Positions 33,601 to 54,667 of a DNA stretch of 64,000 bases are shown piece by piece (position 1 is the first letter of the stretch; every line of letters starts with the position of its first letter). Source of the stretch: Actinostola sp. cb2023 (taxonomy: Eukaryota; Cnidaria; Anthozoa; Actiniaria; Actinostolidae). The position numbers and the translations under genes are program-made. Location: assembly GCA_033675265.1 (NCBI GenBank), contig JAUJYZ010001425.1, positions 282,001 to 346,000 of the forward strand, written 5' to 3'. Below the pieces are notes generated by a model. It was not told the DNA's origin. It did not search any database and saw only the letters and a list, made by a program, of their open reading frames with translations.

Positions 33601-36069
33601 CGAACGCCGTTCCGTCCCTTTTCTTTATTTCTTTTTTTGTTACTTTTTTCATTCCTTCTTTCCTTCCTTTTTCTTTCTTTGTTTTCCTTCCTTCCTTCCT
33701 TCCTTCCTTCCTTCCTTCCTTCCTTCCTTCCTTCCTTCCTTCCTTCCTTCCTTCCTTCCTTCCTTCCTTCCTTCCTTCCTTCCTTCCTTCCTTCCTTCCT
33801 TCCTTCCTTCCTTCCTTCCTTCCTTCCTTTCCTTCCTTCCTTTCCTTCCTTCCTTCCTTCCTTCCTTCCTTCCTTCCTTCCTTCCTTCCTTCCTTCCTTC
33901 CTTCCTTCCTTCCTTCCTTCCTTCCTTCCTTCCCTTCCTTCCTTCCTCCTTCCTTCCTTCCTTCCTTCCTTCCTTCCTTCCTTCCTTCCTTCCTTCCTTC
34001 CTTCCTTCCTTCCTTCCTTCCTTCCTTCCTTCCTTCCTTCTGTGTCTTTCTCTGTTCTTTCTTTCTTTCTCTCTTCTTTCTCTCTCTCTGAGTCAAATAA
34101 AGTTCACGCATTCATCATTTATTGTTTCAGATTCAATCCATAGATACTGGAAGTCAAAAAGAGATGATCAAACAAGAAGAAAAACAAAAACGTTTGAAAA
34201 GCACCGAAGCACTCTGAGAGAAAACAGCAAAGAATTAAAAGGGTAAGGAAGTAAAAAGTTCACATTATGTGTAGCACAGACAGCTAGCCTATGAAACCAT
34301 CAATTTTCTAGCTAGCTGCGGTTTTAAAGATCTGCAGATAAAACGTACAGTCAATGCTTATTTTGTACTTTCATTTTTGCCATTCTCGCGCTGCTGCATG
34401 GATAAATGTTTGACATATCTCGGTACTTGCATGGTCTACAGTTGTGATTTTCGATCGGTTTTTCATCATGCTATCACAGTACCAATGTTCATTGACAGCA
34501 AAAAGTAGGCGCCACAAACTTTGTGAGCCCCATGCACCTTTTCTATGGCCAAACTGCCTCCAGCGTCATCCGTTTTCTAAAAATAGCCCAACCGTGATTA
34601 TAGCATAGCTACGATATAACGCGCGCTCTGATTGGCTTGCTAGCTATGAACAAAAAATGAATGGAGCACGCGTATGGAGCACGCTCACGTCAACCGATCG
34701 GGGGGGGGGGAAATTCACAAACTTTTTTTCTCCACATTTTCTACAATATTTGACATTGACGTTGATTTGGATGTTTATGATGATCAAATGTCAATAGTGT
34801 CAACGGGAAATGAAATAAATTAAAGTATAAACGAGGGACAATGCCAAAACAACTACTCGGCGAAGAACAACGAATTTCAACAACTATTGACTTGTACATA
34901 CAAACAATGTGATCCAGACTGAAAAGAAAAGAAAAGAAAGACAACGAACTGCATGGTTCATGTGTGTCAACAGTGATAGAATATTTATTTCACCAAAAAA
35001 ATATAAGTACAGTATTTTAGACGTAAAAATAGTAAGCTTACCAACGCTCGTGCGAGTTTCAACATGAACAATGTCAAGTCTGTCCACAAATTGAATATCA
35101 AAACAATGCAAACAATAAATAAAAATATGGCCGAGTGTATGAGACAGAACACAATAATGAAGGCTACAAACCTCTGAAGTTCTACTTGATGATTTTTTCT
35201 ACTTCGAAATTTTAGGCGAAAAACAGATTGTAATTGTATTTGCAGCATTTTTAGCTGTTCGCTTCTCACTCGTTTGTTTGCAAAGTGACCAACGGCTCCA
35301 ACGTGTTCTATTTTGGCGTGCGCGCGCAGGGTTAGGAGAATTTGTAAAATGATCAAATAAAATAAACAAGTTTTTGACGCACAAAAGCCATGGCTATGTT
35401 ATAAAAGCAATGGTCAATGCTTTAGCTGTGCGTATATCCAGTTATGGATGCACTTGGCAGGTTGCTAAGCACTCAAGAAGCTAGAGTCGCACTCGGCTAC
35501 GCCTCGTCCGACTCTTATGCCTCATTTCGTGCTTAGCAACCTCCCGCGTGCATCCATAACTGGATATACGCACGCTAATCATTGGCCATTCCTTAAATTT
35601 CGATGACACGCGCATCATGGACGAGATTCTTCCCTATATTAGTTATACTCTCTTGTTTCCATTGAATATAGAAGCAGTACTGATATCGATTCTCTCTTTT
35701 CTTCATTGTTTGCAGAAACTGGCAAGAAGGTGCAAGGTCATCGAAAAGGCCGATCTGTCTCCCCCTGACAGGGAAAAGGCTAAAGAAATATTTCTCTCGA
35801 AATATGCTGCTGAGTGTATATCTAGTGAGGACAGCTGCGAAGAGGAGGACCTGGAACCTGGACCAGGCCCCAGGCCACGTAAAGTACGCAGACTGGCCTG
35901 GGAGCGTACAAAATTATATAATATAAAGCAAAAGTTGGACAATTATACAAGGGAGAATTTAAAACCAGCGCAAAGAAGATTAACCGCTCGAATTGTAATT
36001 GCCGATAATAAATCGCAACGTCCAAAGCCCAAAGGTGTACCCAGCTGGGCTGCTAAGGATCAAGCCTGA
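30616..36069 (+). CDS. Multi-exon basic/coiled-coil protein in the EnSpm-like element
   Basis: Exons that I can chain: 30616-30792, 31741-31811, 33420-33517, 34131-34242, then a last exon from 35716 to the stop at 36069. The first four joins agree in phase. The fifth needs phase 0 but receives phase 2, so a small exon in 34243-35715 is missing from my model or the gene is broken. The first exon encodes a short coiled coil (ELKRELESLKEDVKALKE). Exons 3-4 are rich in Arg/Lys (RKISRTIRREVRG, RRKTKTFEKHR). The last exon has an acidic patch (SSEDSCEEEDLE), then KVRRLAWERTKLYNIKQKLD and a basic tail ending in KPKGVPSWAA. I recognise no family. Its place in the element, opposite the transposase, recalls the second DNA-binding protein that CACTA elements encode, but that is inference. 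Introns hold a 150-200-bp array and a CCTT microsatellite. Confidence 0.6.
31092..31112. repeat. Poly-G run (21)
   Basis: Uninterrupted G run in intron 1 of the 30616 gene. Others are at 36278-36298, 48603-48629 (as C), 49519-49538 and 57367-57388. Length is prone to sequencing error. Confidence 0.95.
31247..31527. mobile_element. MITE with CCACAGGCAGCCCAAGC ends
   Basis: Ends CCACAGGCAGCCCAAGCTGC (from about 31247) and inverse GCTTGGGCTGCCTGTG (to about 31526) form a TIR extended by GCAATGGTC/GACCATTGC. An internal inverted repeat pairs GTTTTTGGTGTTTTTCAAAC (31309-31328) with GTCTAAAAAACACCAAAAAC (31387-31406). Inside intron 1 of the 30616 gene. Confidence 0.7.
31846..33235 (+). repeat. 150-208-bp tandem array, ~8 copies, in intron 2
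   Basis: Units run GCATTTGAGTGGAACTGC, (ATTTC)n of variable length, CTAATCCATTTGACGACAGA, AAGCTAGGGGAAGAGGTTCT, CGGGCCATTCGTCCTCGAGC, GTCGGTGCGGTTAGCCGTCT. Copy starts are near 31846, 32002, 32181, 32332, 32540, 32687, 32869 and 33024. Length variation comes mainly from the ATTTC block. CTCGAGCGAG and TCGAGCGGCT words give local hairpins. Confidence 0.92.
33684..34039. repeat. (CCTT)n microsatellite
   Basis: About 350 bp of CCTT repeats with a few interruptions, flanked by looser CTTT tracts (33620-33683, 34040-34090). Sits in intron 3 of the 30616 gene. It creates false Pro/Ser/Phe and Lys/Glu/Gly frames. Confidence 0.98.
34250..35420. other. Intron 4 of the 30616 gene; no extra exon recognised
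   Basis: AT-rich sequence with a TCTGATTGG motif near 34628 and a G run at 34700-34710. A short exon is expected here to correct the phase of the last exon, but I cannot identify it. Confidence 0.4.
35427..35577. mobile_element. 151-bp foldback element
   Basis: GTGCGTATATCCAGTTATGG (from 35427) mirrors CCATAACTGGATATACGCAC (to about 35573), and GGTTGCTAAGCAC mirrors GTGCTTAGCAACC. The centre GTCGCACTCGGCTACGCCTC resembles the centre of the 5342-5527 element and a sequence near 62932-62955. Confidence 0.85.
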
Positions 36070-36622
36070 TAATCCATGTGCAACGAATGATCATTTTCTA
36101 TGTTGTATTTTTATTGAACTCTGTCAATTACCACAAACATGAATAAATTGATTAAATAATGAATATTCATTTCTTTATTTTTTAGCATTTGTTGGGGAAT
36201 CAAAAATGCTTGCCTCAAAATCAAAAGGCAGAAAAAGAATAAATATTTGATTAATTTACACTATTTAGTGTGTGTGTGGGGGGGGGGGGGGGGGGGGGAT
36301 TGCCAAAAAATGATTACAAGCAATATTAGTGCATATATCATTTATATTTATCGCGGTTCTCTGAATTTCTAGTGAAAAATTAGATGTGACAAAAACGTGA
36401 AATTCCGACTCGGAAATTCATGATTCCGATACTCCGTAAATGTATGACGGAAACAAGGTGTCATTTTTGTTCGTTTCCGACGTATAAGTGTCGTCGGAAA
36501 TCTGACGTAAACGCACATATAAGACCACGTAAACGCAAGAATAAGATGTCCGTAATTTCACATTTCCGTTGCGTTTCAGTCGAATTTCAGTCACCGGAAA
36601 TCTTTCGTTTCGTCCTGTGTGG

Positions 36623-38895
36623 TGCATGAGAGGTGCTATTTGCATCATATTATCAAGGCCTGTAGCCTGGTTTGCCCTTGGTGAGGGACATGTACACTTC
36701 TTTACCAAGTGAATGACGGGGAAATACCAAATGGAAGTGCCCTGGGCCAGGTGTATAATAGTTTACTTGCAAACCACTTCGAGCTACCGCGTCTCTGACT
36801 GTCTGCTGCCGCAAGCACAAAGAAACACACCGCCAGTTCAATTGAAAGCTATCAGTAAAGCAGTCAAGTAAGTCGTCAAGATTGACAGTTATTATTATAT
36901 ATACGTCAACTTTTATGTAATCACATATTCTATTGTAATCAATTTTGTAGTATTAGGAAACTTGTATTCTTTAACAAGGTGTACCAGGAGATGCACCAAT
37001 CTAGCAACTATTTTCTATATAGTAGTCTTTGTCTTGGTAAGTTGTCGGTTTTAGTGGGGGCGCAATCGACCTGAACTTGCCTTACAAGGTTTTGCTGACC
37101 AATATGTTTTAGATTTTGGATTCGCTATATTGGTATTTGAAGTTCAGAGCTTAACAAAGCCTCTGGAACCAGGGTAGTCTGAAATGTAATACTGATTGAT
37201 GTTTGTAGTTAGGTGAGACGTATAACGCACATATAACCTAGTCCATGGTTAGTCAGAGCACAGGCAGCCCAAGCAATACAAACCCTGGAGTATCCCAGAC
37301 TAAAACAGATTTTTACAGTGAATGTAATGTACACCCTAAAAATAAACGTATTTTTTGTTTCCAGATTGAAACACAGGGATATGGTATGTTCTGAAATGGC
37401 GTTTAAAATACCCTATAAAAAAAAACGTACCCGATCCCAGCCTAAAAAGGCAAAAAATACATTCACTGTCAAAAAAAAATACCCTATTCGTACACATACT
37501 CTACAAATGTATTGCCCCCCCCCCCTGCCTGTGGTCAGAGTAGGGGAATTCCCCACATCATGCAGCTGTCTTATGACCAGTTTTAGAGTTTCCCTAAAGC
37601 GATTGTTTTATCAAATAGAGATATGTTACAGGAAGTTGTGTTTGGGTTATGTCTCACCAAGAAGTGCTAGTGTTACTCTATATATTCATAGAATTTACCG
37701 CGTAAGGATTTGTAGTATTAGTCAACAAATATTGTATTTAATTTCCACCACAACCTTGAGATCCTTTACGTATTTTATCACTACTCGTTCTCGTTTTCTG
37801 TGAGTCATATAGTCAATTCGACGCTACGCGCCTAGTTGACTATATGCCGATAAAACACGGTCTCTCGTTTTATAAATATCACTTCTAAAACTCATTAATA
37901 ATTCATGAGCAATTGGTCCAATCAGGGTTGTCCAATCGGTCACATGCATGGATCTTTATAGCCCGATAAAACACTGATGAATAAAACACCAGTGTTTTAT
38001 GACTTATAAAGACATTGATGTTTTATTCATCAGTTCTTTGTCAGTGATAAAGACTGCAAAGGTCTCATTTACTCGTATCATTGACCTTTGCATTGCACCG
38101 ACAGCAAGTTACGAATATCATTACGGCTGCCTACTTACGAATACAAAACCCGTTCTCCAATGTGGGATGAGTTGACGTGTATCCTGCGCATGACAGTGAT
38201 GTCACAAGTACCTTAACAAGAAAGTTTTGTAATTTTCTTGTATTTATATTTGCTTAGAATTCGTGTAATACTGTTATAAATGAAGGTAAATTGGGATGGA
38301 GTTTTAGAAGTCGTTTATAAAACTCGAGCTCGTGTTTTATCTTAGCATAAACCGTCCAGTGGTCTATCACAAATCCTGCAATCTGATTGGTTAGCTACTA
38401 GTGGTCTATCAGCTCATAGACCCCGAGTAGAGGTAAACAAACAAAATGGCAGTTTGGTCGTCGCGTTTTGCTAATGTTTCGGAGGAGTTTCTCTACGAAT
38501 TATTGTCTATTTGCTTGTTTAATTCTGTCATTTACTACTGACCTACTGGATGGTTTATGCTAAAACAATTAGACTACTCGTTCTCGTTGACTATTGCCTC
38601 GGCCTTTTAGTAGAAACCAACTAGCATACTATCACAAATCATGCAATCTGATTGGCTAACGTACTCACTATCTATTGAGTGATAGATAGTGAGTAGCGAA
38701 AAAGACGGCGTTTTGAACAAAAACAAAGCGAAAAATCAATAAATATTGGCATAAAATCGAAGGTAGTATGCTAGTTGGTTTCTACTAAAACAATTAGACT
38801 ACTCGTTCTCGTTTTCTATGAGTTCAAATAGTCAACTCGACGCTACGGGCCTCGTTGACTATTGACTCATAGAAAACTCGAACTCGTAGTCTAAT
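36623..38895. other. Intergenic, dispersed repeats only
   Basis: Contains one CACAGGCAGCCCAAGC motif (37261-37276), a GATCCC/ACCCTAT-rich element (37370-37530), hairpin elements around GTCAACTCGACGCTACGGGC (38825-38850; relative at 37807-37850), a palindrome around 37970-38035 (AAAACACTGATGAATAAAAC / GTGTTTTAT), and a block at 38670-38790 repeated at 20620-20750. No gene is supported. Confidence 0.5.
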
Positions 38896-39009
38896 TACTT
38901 GGGCTTCCTGTGGAAGGCCCAAGTCTAAGATTACAGACGGGTTTTCCTCGTCGTCGTCGTCGTCATGTTTCTACGCCAAATGTGCAAGTGGTCACCATAG
39001 CGCATGCGC

Positions 39010-39040
<31 letters not shown>

Positions 39041-39552
39041 TGAGTATACAGAAGTTGTGGTCAGCAGCTTATCAACGAAATTCAAGATGGCAGACGTACG
39101 TAACGATAAATCAAATCACCAGCAGCATTCAAAAAGGAGTTTGCCGTGCTCCCTTGCTCGAGCCAGTCGAGTCGTTCATTAATACTGCTTAGTAAATATG
39201 CAAATATCCTAGAGAATACTTTTTGGCCTTGCAATTCTGTCTGAAAGTGTATTTCTAACAGATGTCTGTGGCTTAACTCGATCGTAATTTTATTGAGTTT
39301 GTGAAATCGTTTCTTGCAAGGTAATCGAAATGTGCTTCGCCATGCAGCTGTCAGCTAGGAGTGTGAGTGTTGAAGCTAATTACGTATGTATGCTCTACTG
39401 AGTTACGCAACGAGTGACTTAAATTCTGCAAGTAATACATGTAGGCTAAACCTACTTCTGTATGATAATACAAGCTATTAGGTTTCACATTTAAAATCTA
39501 TCAAAACAGCTTTATTAAGAAGCCCAAGTTCACGCTAGTAGAGCGTCTAGTT
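38895..39552 (+). mobile_element. Helitron2/Helentron-like non-autonomous element B
   Basis: The 5' end is a hairpin, ACTTGGGCTTCC-TGT-GGAAGGCCCAAGT (38897-38924). The 3' end has GAAGCCCAAGT (39519-39529), the inverse of the first 11 bases, then a small hairpin ACGCTAGTAGAGCGT and the terminus CTAGTT. Subterminal inverted repeats plus a 3' stem-loop and insertion next to T are the pattern known for Helitron2/Helentron derivatives. About 655 bp, with a (GTC)n stretch near 38950. No protein is encoded. Confidence 0.6.
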
Positions 39553-39728
39553 GTTAAATAGCAAAGGAGGGAGAGGGACTGGTGGTTAATAATAAAGAGG
39601 TTGTAAATCCCAGTTCACCTCTCCTTTATCACAGAATGACCGTAGAAAGTTTGGAGTTGTATGGAGAGGCGATAACTTTGTTCCAATTACGATGATATAA
39701 ATCTCACCCGTTTTATTTGAACGTTATA

Positions 39729-40177
39729 GGTTGAACAAAAGAACCATTGGGTTTACCTTTGCTGATAACTTGAACACAGCGAAAGCAAATTTTGTTGGAC
39801 GCGAATGGCTTTATAAGAATTTAACGAACGTTTTTGAAAAGACTACAAAAGAATATAAAGGTGTTCATCTTATTGGAGCTCCAGGATTTGGCAATCGTTT
39901 CTAACGTCATTTGTTCCAAGCTTTCAAGCTATTCCATACACAGCCAAATTATTGGCTACAATATGTGTATTCATTCGTACAAGAATACGCAAAATCCTGC
40001 CAAGTTTGTACCAAATCTTGCAGCACTGATATCCAATAGAGTTTCTGAGTATAGAGACTTGATCTTGTCTGATAAATCCACACAAAGAATTCTCAAAAAA
40101 AATGGCTGTGTGAGTGATCCTCGACAAAGACTGATTCTCTCTCCACCTAAAGCTAATGTTTCTGAAGCCAATGTATA
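39729..40177 (+). pseudogene. STAND/NACHT-type P-loop NTPase exon, broken
   Basis: After an acceptor (TTATAG/GTTGAAC at 39728/39729) one frame reads NFVGREWLYKNL ... GVHLIGAPGFG and then NRF-stop, where the P-loop Lys-Thr is expected. From about 39900 the next frame continues with VICSKLSSYSIHSQIIGYNM and LILSDKSTQRILKKNGCVSD. Both halves look like the start of a STAND NTPase as in TANC/NPHP3-type proteins (FVGRxWL then GxPGxGKT). The Walker A lysine is lost in a small deletion with frameshift. A MITE (40177-40468) ends the homology. I read it as a pseudogene fragment. Confidence 0.6.
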
Positions 40178-40468
40178 CAGCTATTTCAAAAAAAGTTGGT
40201 GAAGATTTTGTGTTGCATCTTGCATCTTGCATACAAAGCCCGAAATGTATTGTGGGTCATATGTAAATAATGTCAGCATGCCGATACAGAAGAAATTATG
40301 CTGGTTCCATATTGCGAAGACAAAGTTTGGGAAAATTCCCAGAGTTCACATTGTTGTGACCTTTCGCTGATTCCATTCAAATCGCCCATAATGCATTTCG
40401 GGCTTGGGATGCAAGATGCAAGATGCAACAAAACCTTCACCAACCTTTTTTGAAATAGCTGTATTGTC
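40177..40468. mobile_element. ~290-bp MITE ending the NTPase fragment
   Basis: TACAGCTATTTCAAAAAAAG (from 40177) is the inverse of the right end (CTTTTTTGAAATAGCTGTA, to about 40467). TTGCATCTTGCATCTTGCAT and GCCCGAAATG are also mirrored inside. A fragment with TTTTTTGAAATAGCTGTA is at 53403-53420. Confidence 0.8.
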
Positions 40469-40869
40469 ATTGTTGCAGAACAATATGACCAATCAGAGCG
40501 CGCGTTATATATTAGCAATGTTATAATATAAACTAATATTGCCAGCAATGTTGCCAGCAATGTTGCATCGTGTGTCTGTACTTTTATGCAGCCAGGAAAA
40601 GATGAGAAAACAATGCCACCAGCATGCAGCACCACCTGGTTGCAAACACTGCACTCGTCGTACCGCCTGCTGAAGGTGGCCATGGCTCGGTTAGTTTTGT
40701 TATTTCAAAGTAATCTGAATCACAATTGACAAGCTTGTTGTGAAGAGTATTGGAAGTTTTCAATGTACAATTGCCTTGTCTACCTCCAGTGCTTTTGAAC
40801 TCAAATGACTTGCATCTGAAAACAGAAAGTATAACAATTACAAAGTATTACTTAATTGTAGTTCTGGTT

Positions 40870-40950
40870 AAGCCGCATCTACACGAGCAAGTTTTCCTTG
40901 TCAAGGAAAACTTGTCAAGGAAAATTTGCTCGTGTAGATTCGGCTTTAGT
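40870..40950. mobile_element. ~80-bp foldback element
   Basis: AAGCCGCATCTACACGAGCA mirrors TGCTCGTGTAGATTCGGCTT, with GTTTTCCTTGTCAAGGAAAAC inside. A related but diverged element with AAAACTTGTCATAGAAAACTTGCTCG spans about 51975-52170. Confidence 0.8.
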
Positions 40951-41224
40951 ATATTTGTTGTATATTTATTGCTGGTTTGCAATCAATCCCTGGAGATTTA
41001 AAGTACAAAGGCGCAGCGGCCATGTTGGTGGTACAAACAAGAGAAGCTAATGAGGAAGGTAAAGGCTTGTTTCCATAATCCAAACCGCCCTTGGCCGACC
41101 AAACAACAGAACGAATCTATTGTGTTACTGCATCGTTCTATTGTTTTATATTAATGAGGTCCTTTTGAGGTATCCCATTTAGCCGCCACCTATAATGAGG
41201 AATGCTTAATTTGTTACGGGAACC

Positions 41225-41335
41225 AACATGGCCATGACGTCACGTGAAAACCAGCAATTTGATTGTTAAGCGCTTTTGGGCTTCTCAGGAAAAAGCGCTA
41301 TATAAATACATTATATTATTAGTATTTATTATTAA
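41225..41335 (+). mobile_element. SINE-like 3' end
   Basis: AAGCGCTTTTGGGCTTCTCA, then GCGCTATATAAATACATTAT and (TTA)n. This end form is typical of SINEs that share an L2/CR1-type tail. The body upstream is not delimited. Confidence 0.5.
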
Positions 41336-41539
41336 TTGGCTGATAAAATTTTGAAGACCGTGAGCCGTCGATCTCTTTATGTTCTATTCTCAAGAAATCG
41401 AGAGCAAAGCGTAGTGAATAACCGCTGGCCAATGTAAGTGTAGCCACAAACTGAAGGACTCAGAACGAGAATTAAGAATTAATCTAATTAAGAAATGAAC
41501 CCCATTATACAAGAAGAGCATATCAGAATACTTATTTTT

Positions 41540-41730
41540 ACAGTTCCCGGCGCCATCTAGCCGAGCCTTTGCATCGAAGCGAGACCAACGGTGACCTTGC
41601 AATGATAGAGACCTTTTTAATACCTTGGACAATTATTCACATGTCTCTACCACTGCAAGGTCACCGTTGGTCTCGCTACGATGCAAAGGCACGGCTACCT
41701 TTCAAGATGGCGCCGGGAACTGTAAAAAGG
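41540..41730. mobile_element. ~190-bp foldback element, copy 1
   Basis: TTTACAGTTCCCGGCGCCAT mirrors ATGGCGCCGGGAACTGTAAA, and CCTTTGCATCGAAGCGAGAC mirrors GTCTCGCTACGATGCAAAGG. Copy 2 is at 52611-52800. Confidence 0.85.
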
Positions 41731-42102
41731 AGTATTAGTAAGTTTCAGGAATTTGATAGGGTTTGGACAAGCAACAACCGAACTGCATGTATGGTTACTC
41801 GGGACAGGTGTCCCTACTAAACATGTATCGGAAAGTTAATTTGGACAGCTGGTACGTATACTCGTTGAACATCTAACAAAACCTATTGCTAATTTTGACC
41901 AGCTCTTTCTTCTTCATTTTATAATTAGATCAATTCTTAAAACTGGTTCCCAGTCCTTCACTCGTCTCTAAAGTGCCTAATTGTCATGCAGCTCATTAAT
42001 TATAGGCTGCTGAAAGAATTAGAGCTGCACGCATATACTTGTCCAGTACTTAATGTCTATATGTTTCAGTGTGAAATGTACTATACTGCAAATGTGACAT
42101 AC

Positions 42103-51740
<9,638 letters not shown>

Positions 51741-52472
51741 AACTGATGACTTGGACTGAATTACACGAAGCGAAGCTTTGTGAAACAGAATAATAATAAT
51801 AGAAACCAGCGCCGAAGTCCTTCGTGACGAGATGAATAATGCTAACGTTATTATGAAGCAACTGTGATGTTTTTAAACCACCGCCCACGTCCTAACCAAT
51901 CAGGATCGTCGTTTATTGTTAGACTCAATAAATGAAAGACGTACACAGCACGAGGCTCACCTGAAAACGCTAGTACCGGCCTGTTTCCTTGCAAAAAATG
52001 CGTTTCTAACAAGTTTTCTATGCCGACAAGTTTTGCATTGACAAGTTTTATTTGCTAGGAAATGTGCTCGTTTGTAAAGGAAAACTTGACAAGATTTCCT
52101 TAATTACAGACGATCAGCAAATAAAACTTGTCATAGAAAACTTGCTCGTATGTACTGAACCGGCTTTAATTTTGAAGACCAAAGTGTGATTTGTTGTTGA
52201 GAAAAGTTACAAATCATATATATAAAGAGATCTAGCCTGCATTGCCGGCGGTTCTTATCAATGTCTCTTATCGACAACTTTGATCCGGTCAAGAGAGTGT
52301 AAAGTAGTCAGTATTTATATAATTGAGTTTGCCAAGGGTCAAGTTAATTCTCTATGATCACTTGGAGCTGCACGCCGTATGCGAAGTCGATGTTCAAGAA
52401 TAACAAAAATGACTACTCAGTTCCAGCTAGGTTTTTTTGGCTTTTTTCAATTTCCATCTCATATACATTGTG

Positions 52473-52582
52473 AGTCAGGTCTTCGTGTCGCTGCAGAAGT
52501 CCTGGCTATTGTTCTATTGTCGTTCCAGTATTGTTTTACATTAAAAACAATTGCAAGGACATTTGTGCAGCTACACGAAGAC
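52473..52582. mobile_element. AGGTCTTCGTGT inverted-end element
   Basis: CAGGTCTTCGTGTCGCTGCA is mirrored by TGTGCAGCTACACGAAGACC around TTGTTCTATTGTC. A shorter relative lies at about 49576-49640. Confidence 0.55.
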
Positions 52583-52610
52583 CGTTACCCATTTTGTCAA
52601 TAGTCACCTT

Positions 52611-52800
52611 CATAGTTCCTTGCGCCATCTTGAAAGGTAGCCGTACCTTTGCATCGAAGTAAGACCAACGGTGACTTCGCAATGATAGAGACATGTGAAT
52701 AATTGTCCAAGGTGTTAAAAAAGGTCTCTACCATTGCAAGGTCAGTTGGTATCGCTTCGATGCAAAGGCACGGCTACCTTTCAAGATGGCGCAAGGAACT
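52611..52800. mobile_element. ~190-bp foldback element, copy 2
   Basis: AGTTCCTTGCGCCATCTTGA mirrors TCAAGATGGCGCAAGGAACT. The interior matches 41540-41730 (CTTTGCATCGAAG, GACCAACGGTGAC, GATAGAGACATGTGAATAAT). Confidence 0.85.
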
Positions 52801-52859
52801 GCGAAGGGGACTATTTACAGTTTCGATGATGACTGACAAGCTCTCTTATAGAGTCTAAT

Positions 52860-53590
52860 AAAATGTATGCCTGACATTGCAAGCTCAAAGACGGTTACCA
52901 GGGAAAATAGTACTTTATTTATTCATTTAAGATGGAAAAATGAGAAATGAAGTCCTGACGGTGACGTCCCTCCGTCCAATACACATACTTACAGTTCCGA
53001 TGATGACTGACAAGCTCTCTTTGCTATAGCTTATCGCGTACGGTATCCGGTGATAAACGAATTCCAAGACACATACATGTGTTCTTGTAGAGATTAGGCA
53101 TCAGACTTTAATTGTGCTGTTATATACTTTACTAACTATTGTTACTGTGTTGGTAGCAACATAGGTACCATGACAGATTTGACAATACCATAAACATAGA
53201 GTATTGGTTGAAATGATGGTGACTATACAGCTATTAACAAAAGGTTGTCTTACGAATACTGCTTAGAGTAGTGTTAATTCCAATATTAATGTTTTGTCTA
53301 CATTATGACTTAAATAATATATGTTGACTTTGGCTTCTAAAAAGACTCTTTATAATGCATCACAACGATTTTAGCTGAAATTCTGTATTCACAAGACAAC
53401 ATTTTTTGAAATAGCTGTATACAGTAATATCCAGTAAGTGCATTTATAGAAATATATATTGATATAGAAAACTCTACTTATGTATTAAGGGTCAGCCAGC
53501 ACAGTTAACAATGAAGTAATCAAGGTTACCATTACACCATGTAAACAGAATACAGGATAGAGCGTACTTTGGTTGCAGGACTGGGTAGTG
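52860..53590. other. No gene seen
   Basis: AT-rich; short open frames only. GATGATGACTGACAAGCTCTC occurs at about 52823 and 52993, a ~170-bp-spaced direct repeat. Confidence 0.4.
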
Positions 53591-53593
53591 ATG

Positions 53594-53992
53594 TAAGGTA
53601 CAGTGCAACATTGCGCGCAATACTGCCAAAACATTCACTATTTCCCTTCAAATTTGTTGCGCGCAATAAAACTTGGCCACGATTGCCCTATAACATTATG
53701 ACGTCACATAAACCATTGTTTAAAGAGCGCTAAGGATCATGGTCGTGGAACACAACACAACAAAGAGAAATGCTATTAAATACATTATGTAGAACGGTAA
53801 CATCTACCAAATACAGTACGATAAACATCAATACATCTGATATCAGGAAACCAGACAATTTTACTTTTTGTTCAAATTTCTATTGTTCTCGATGATTCAC
53901 AAAGCCGTGACGTCATAATGATATAGGGAGTTTGCAGACACACGCTGCAACGATATCTATATTGCGCGCAATGTTACACCCTGTACCGCGCG
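53594..53992. mobile_element. ~400-bp MITE
   Basis: GGTACAGTGCAACATTGCGC at the left is mirrored by GCGCAATGTTACACCCTGTACC at the right. ATTGCGCGCAATA is itself palindromic. Confidence 0.75.
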
Positions 53993-54110
53993 TTATACCC
54001 CATTCATAACAAAGCCCCGCACTTACTCAGTCCGTTTGTTCATGCATGCAGTTATCAAGACGTATCACCCTAATAAATACTTTCAACCTCCTTAGCTTGA
54101 TTCAAGCTTA

Positions 54111-54361
54111 CAGTCAATGTCATTAACGTTGTCCAGCTAAAAAGAGATTAACACTACAGTAAATGTCACGTGTCTCATCATATAGTCGTTTTCGTATGAG
54201 TGGGAAACCTATGGTACCGTGACACTCAAATGGCTTCCTTTCTGAACCAATCAAAAAGCGTGTTGCTTGTTTCATGCACGCAAAACGAATATATGATGAA
54301 TAGAATATTGTAGTGTTAATCTCTTTTTAGCTGGACAATGTTAATGACATTGACTGTATAT
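54111..54361. mobile_element. ~250-bp MITE with nested insertion
   Basis: TACAGTCAATGTCATTAACG and its inverse (CATTAATGACATTGACTGTA-like) form long TIRs, extended by GTCCAGCTAAAAAGAGATTA. A ~90-bp TCGTTTTCGTATGAG block (54183-54270) related to 19029-19203 is nested inside. Confidence 0.85.
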
Positions 54362-54667
54362 CTTTGCAAAATTGAACGCAGCAGGTTTAGTCATGAATGG
54401 AGCATACATTTAATACACCATGCCTTGCAATTGAATAATATCTCTAATAATTAATTACGACTAGGAATTAAGTTAAGTATTTGTGTTCTAGAACATTAAA
54501 AGTGTACTGATAAAATAACATAAGAAATGGAATTAGTGACTTCCAAGTCAGCATTAATAATAATAAGTCTGTAGTAGACTAGTAGGATCGAATTGGGTTA
54601 GAGCGGCTATCTAGGTATTGGATAATATATAGAGCTACGAACAGAACATCAGACCTCGTGACAGTAC

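Noticed and set aside
33532..34143. 200-residue Pro/Ser/Phe frame and its antisense partner
   Set aside because: Pure CCTT microsatellite translation with no domain and no codon bias beyond the repeat.
36653..36841. Small minus-strand gene just outside the transposon
   Set aside because: Short frame with no recognisable domain, splice site or start context.
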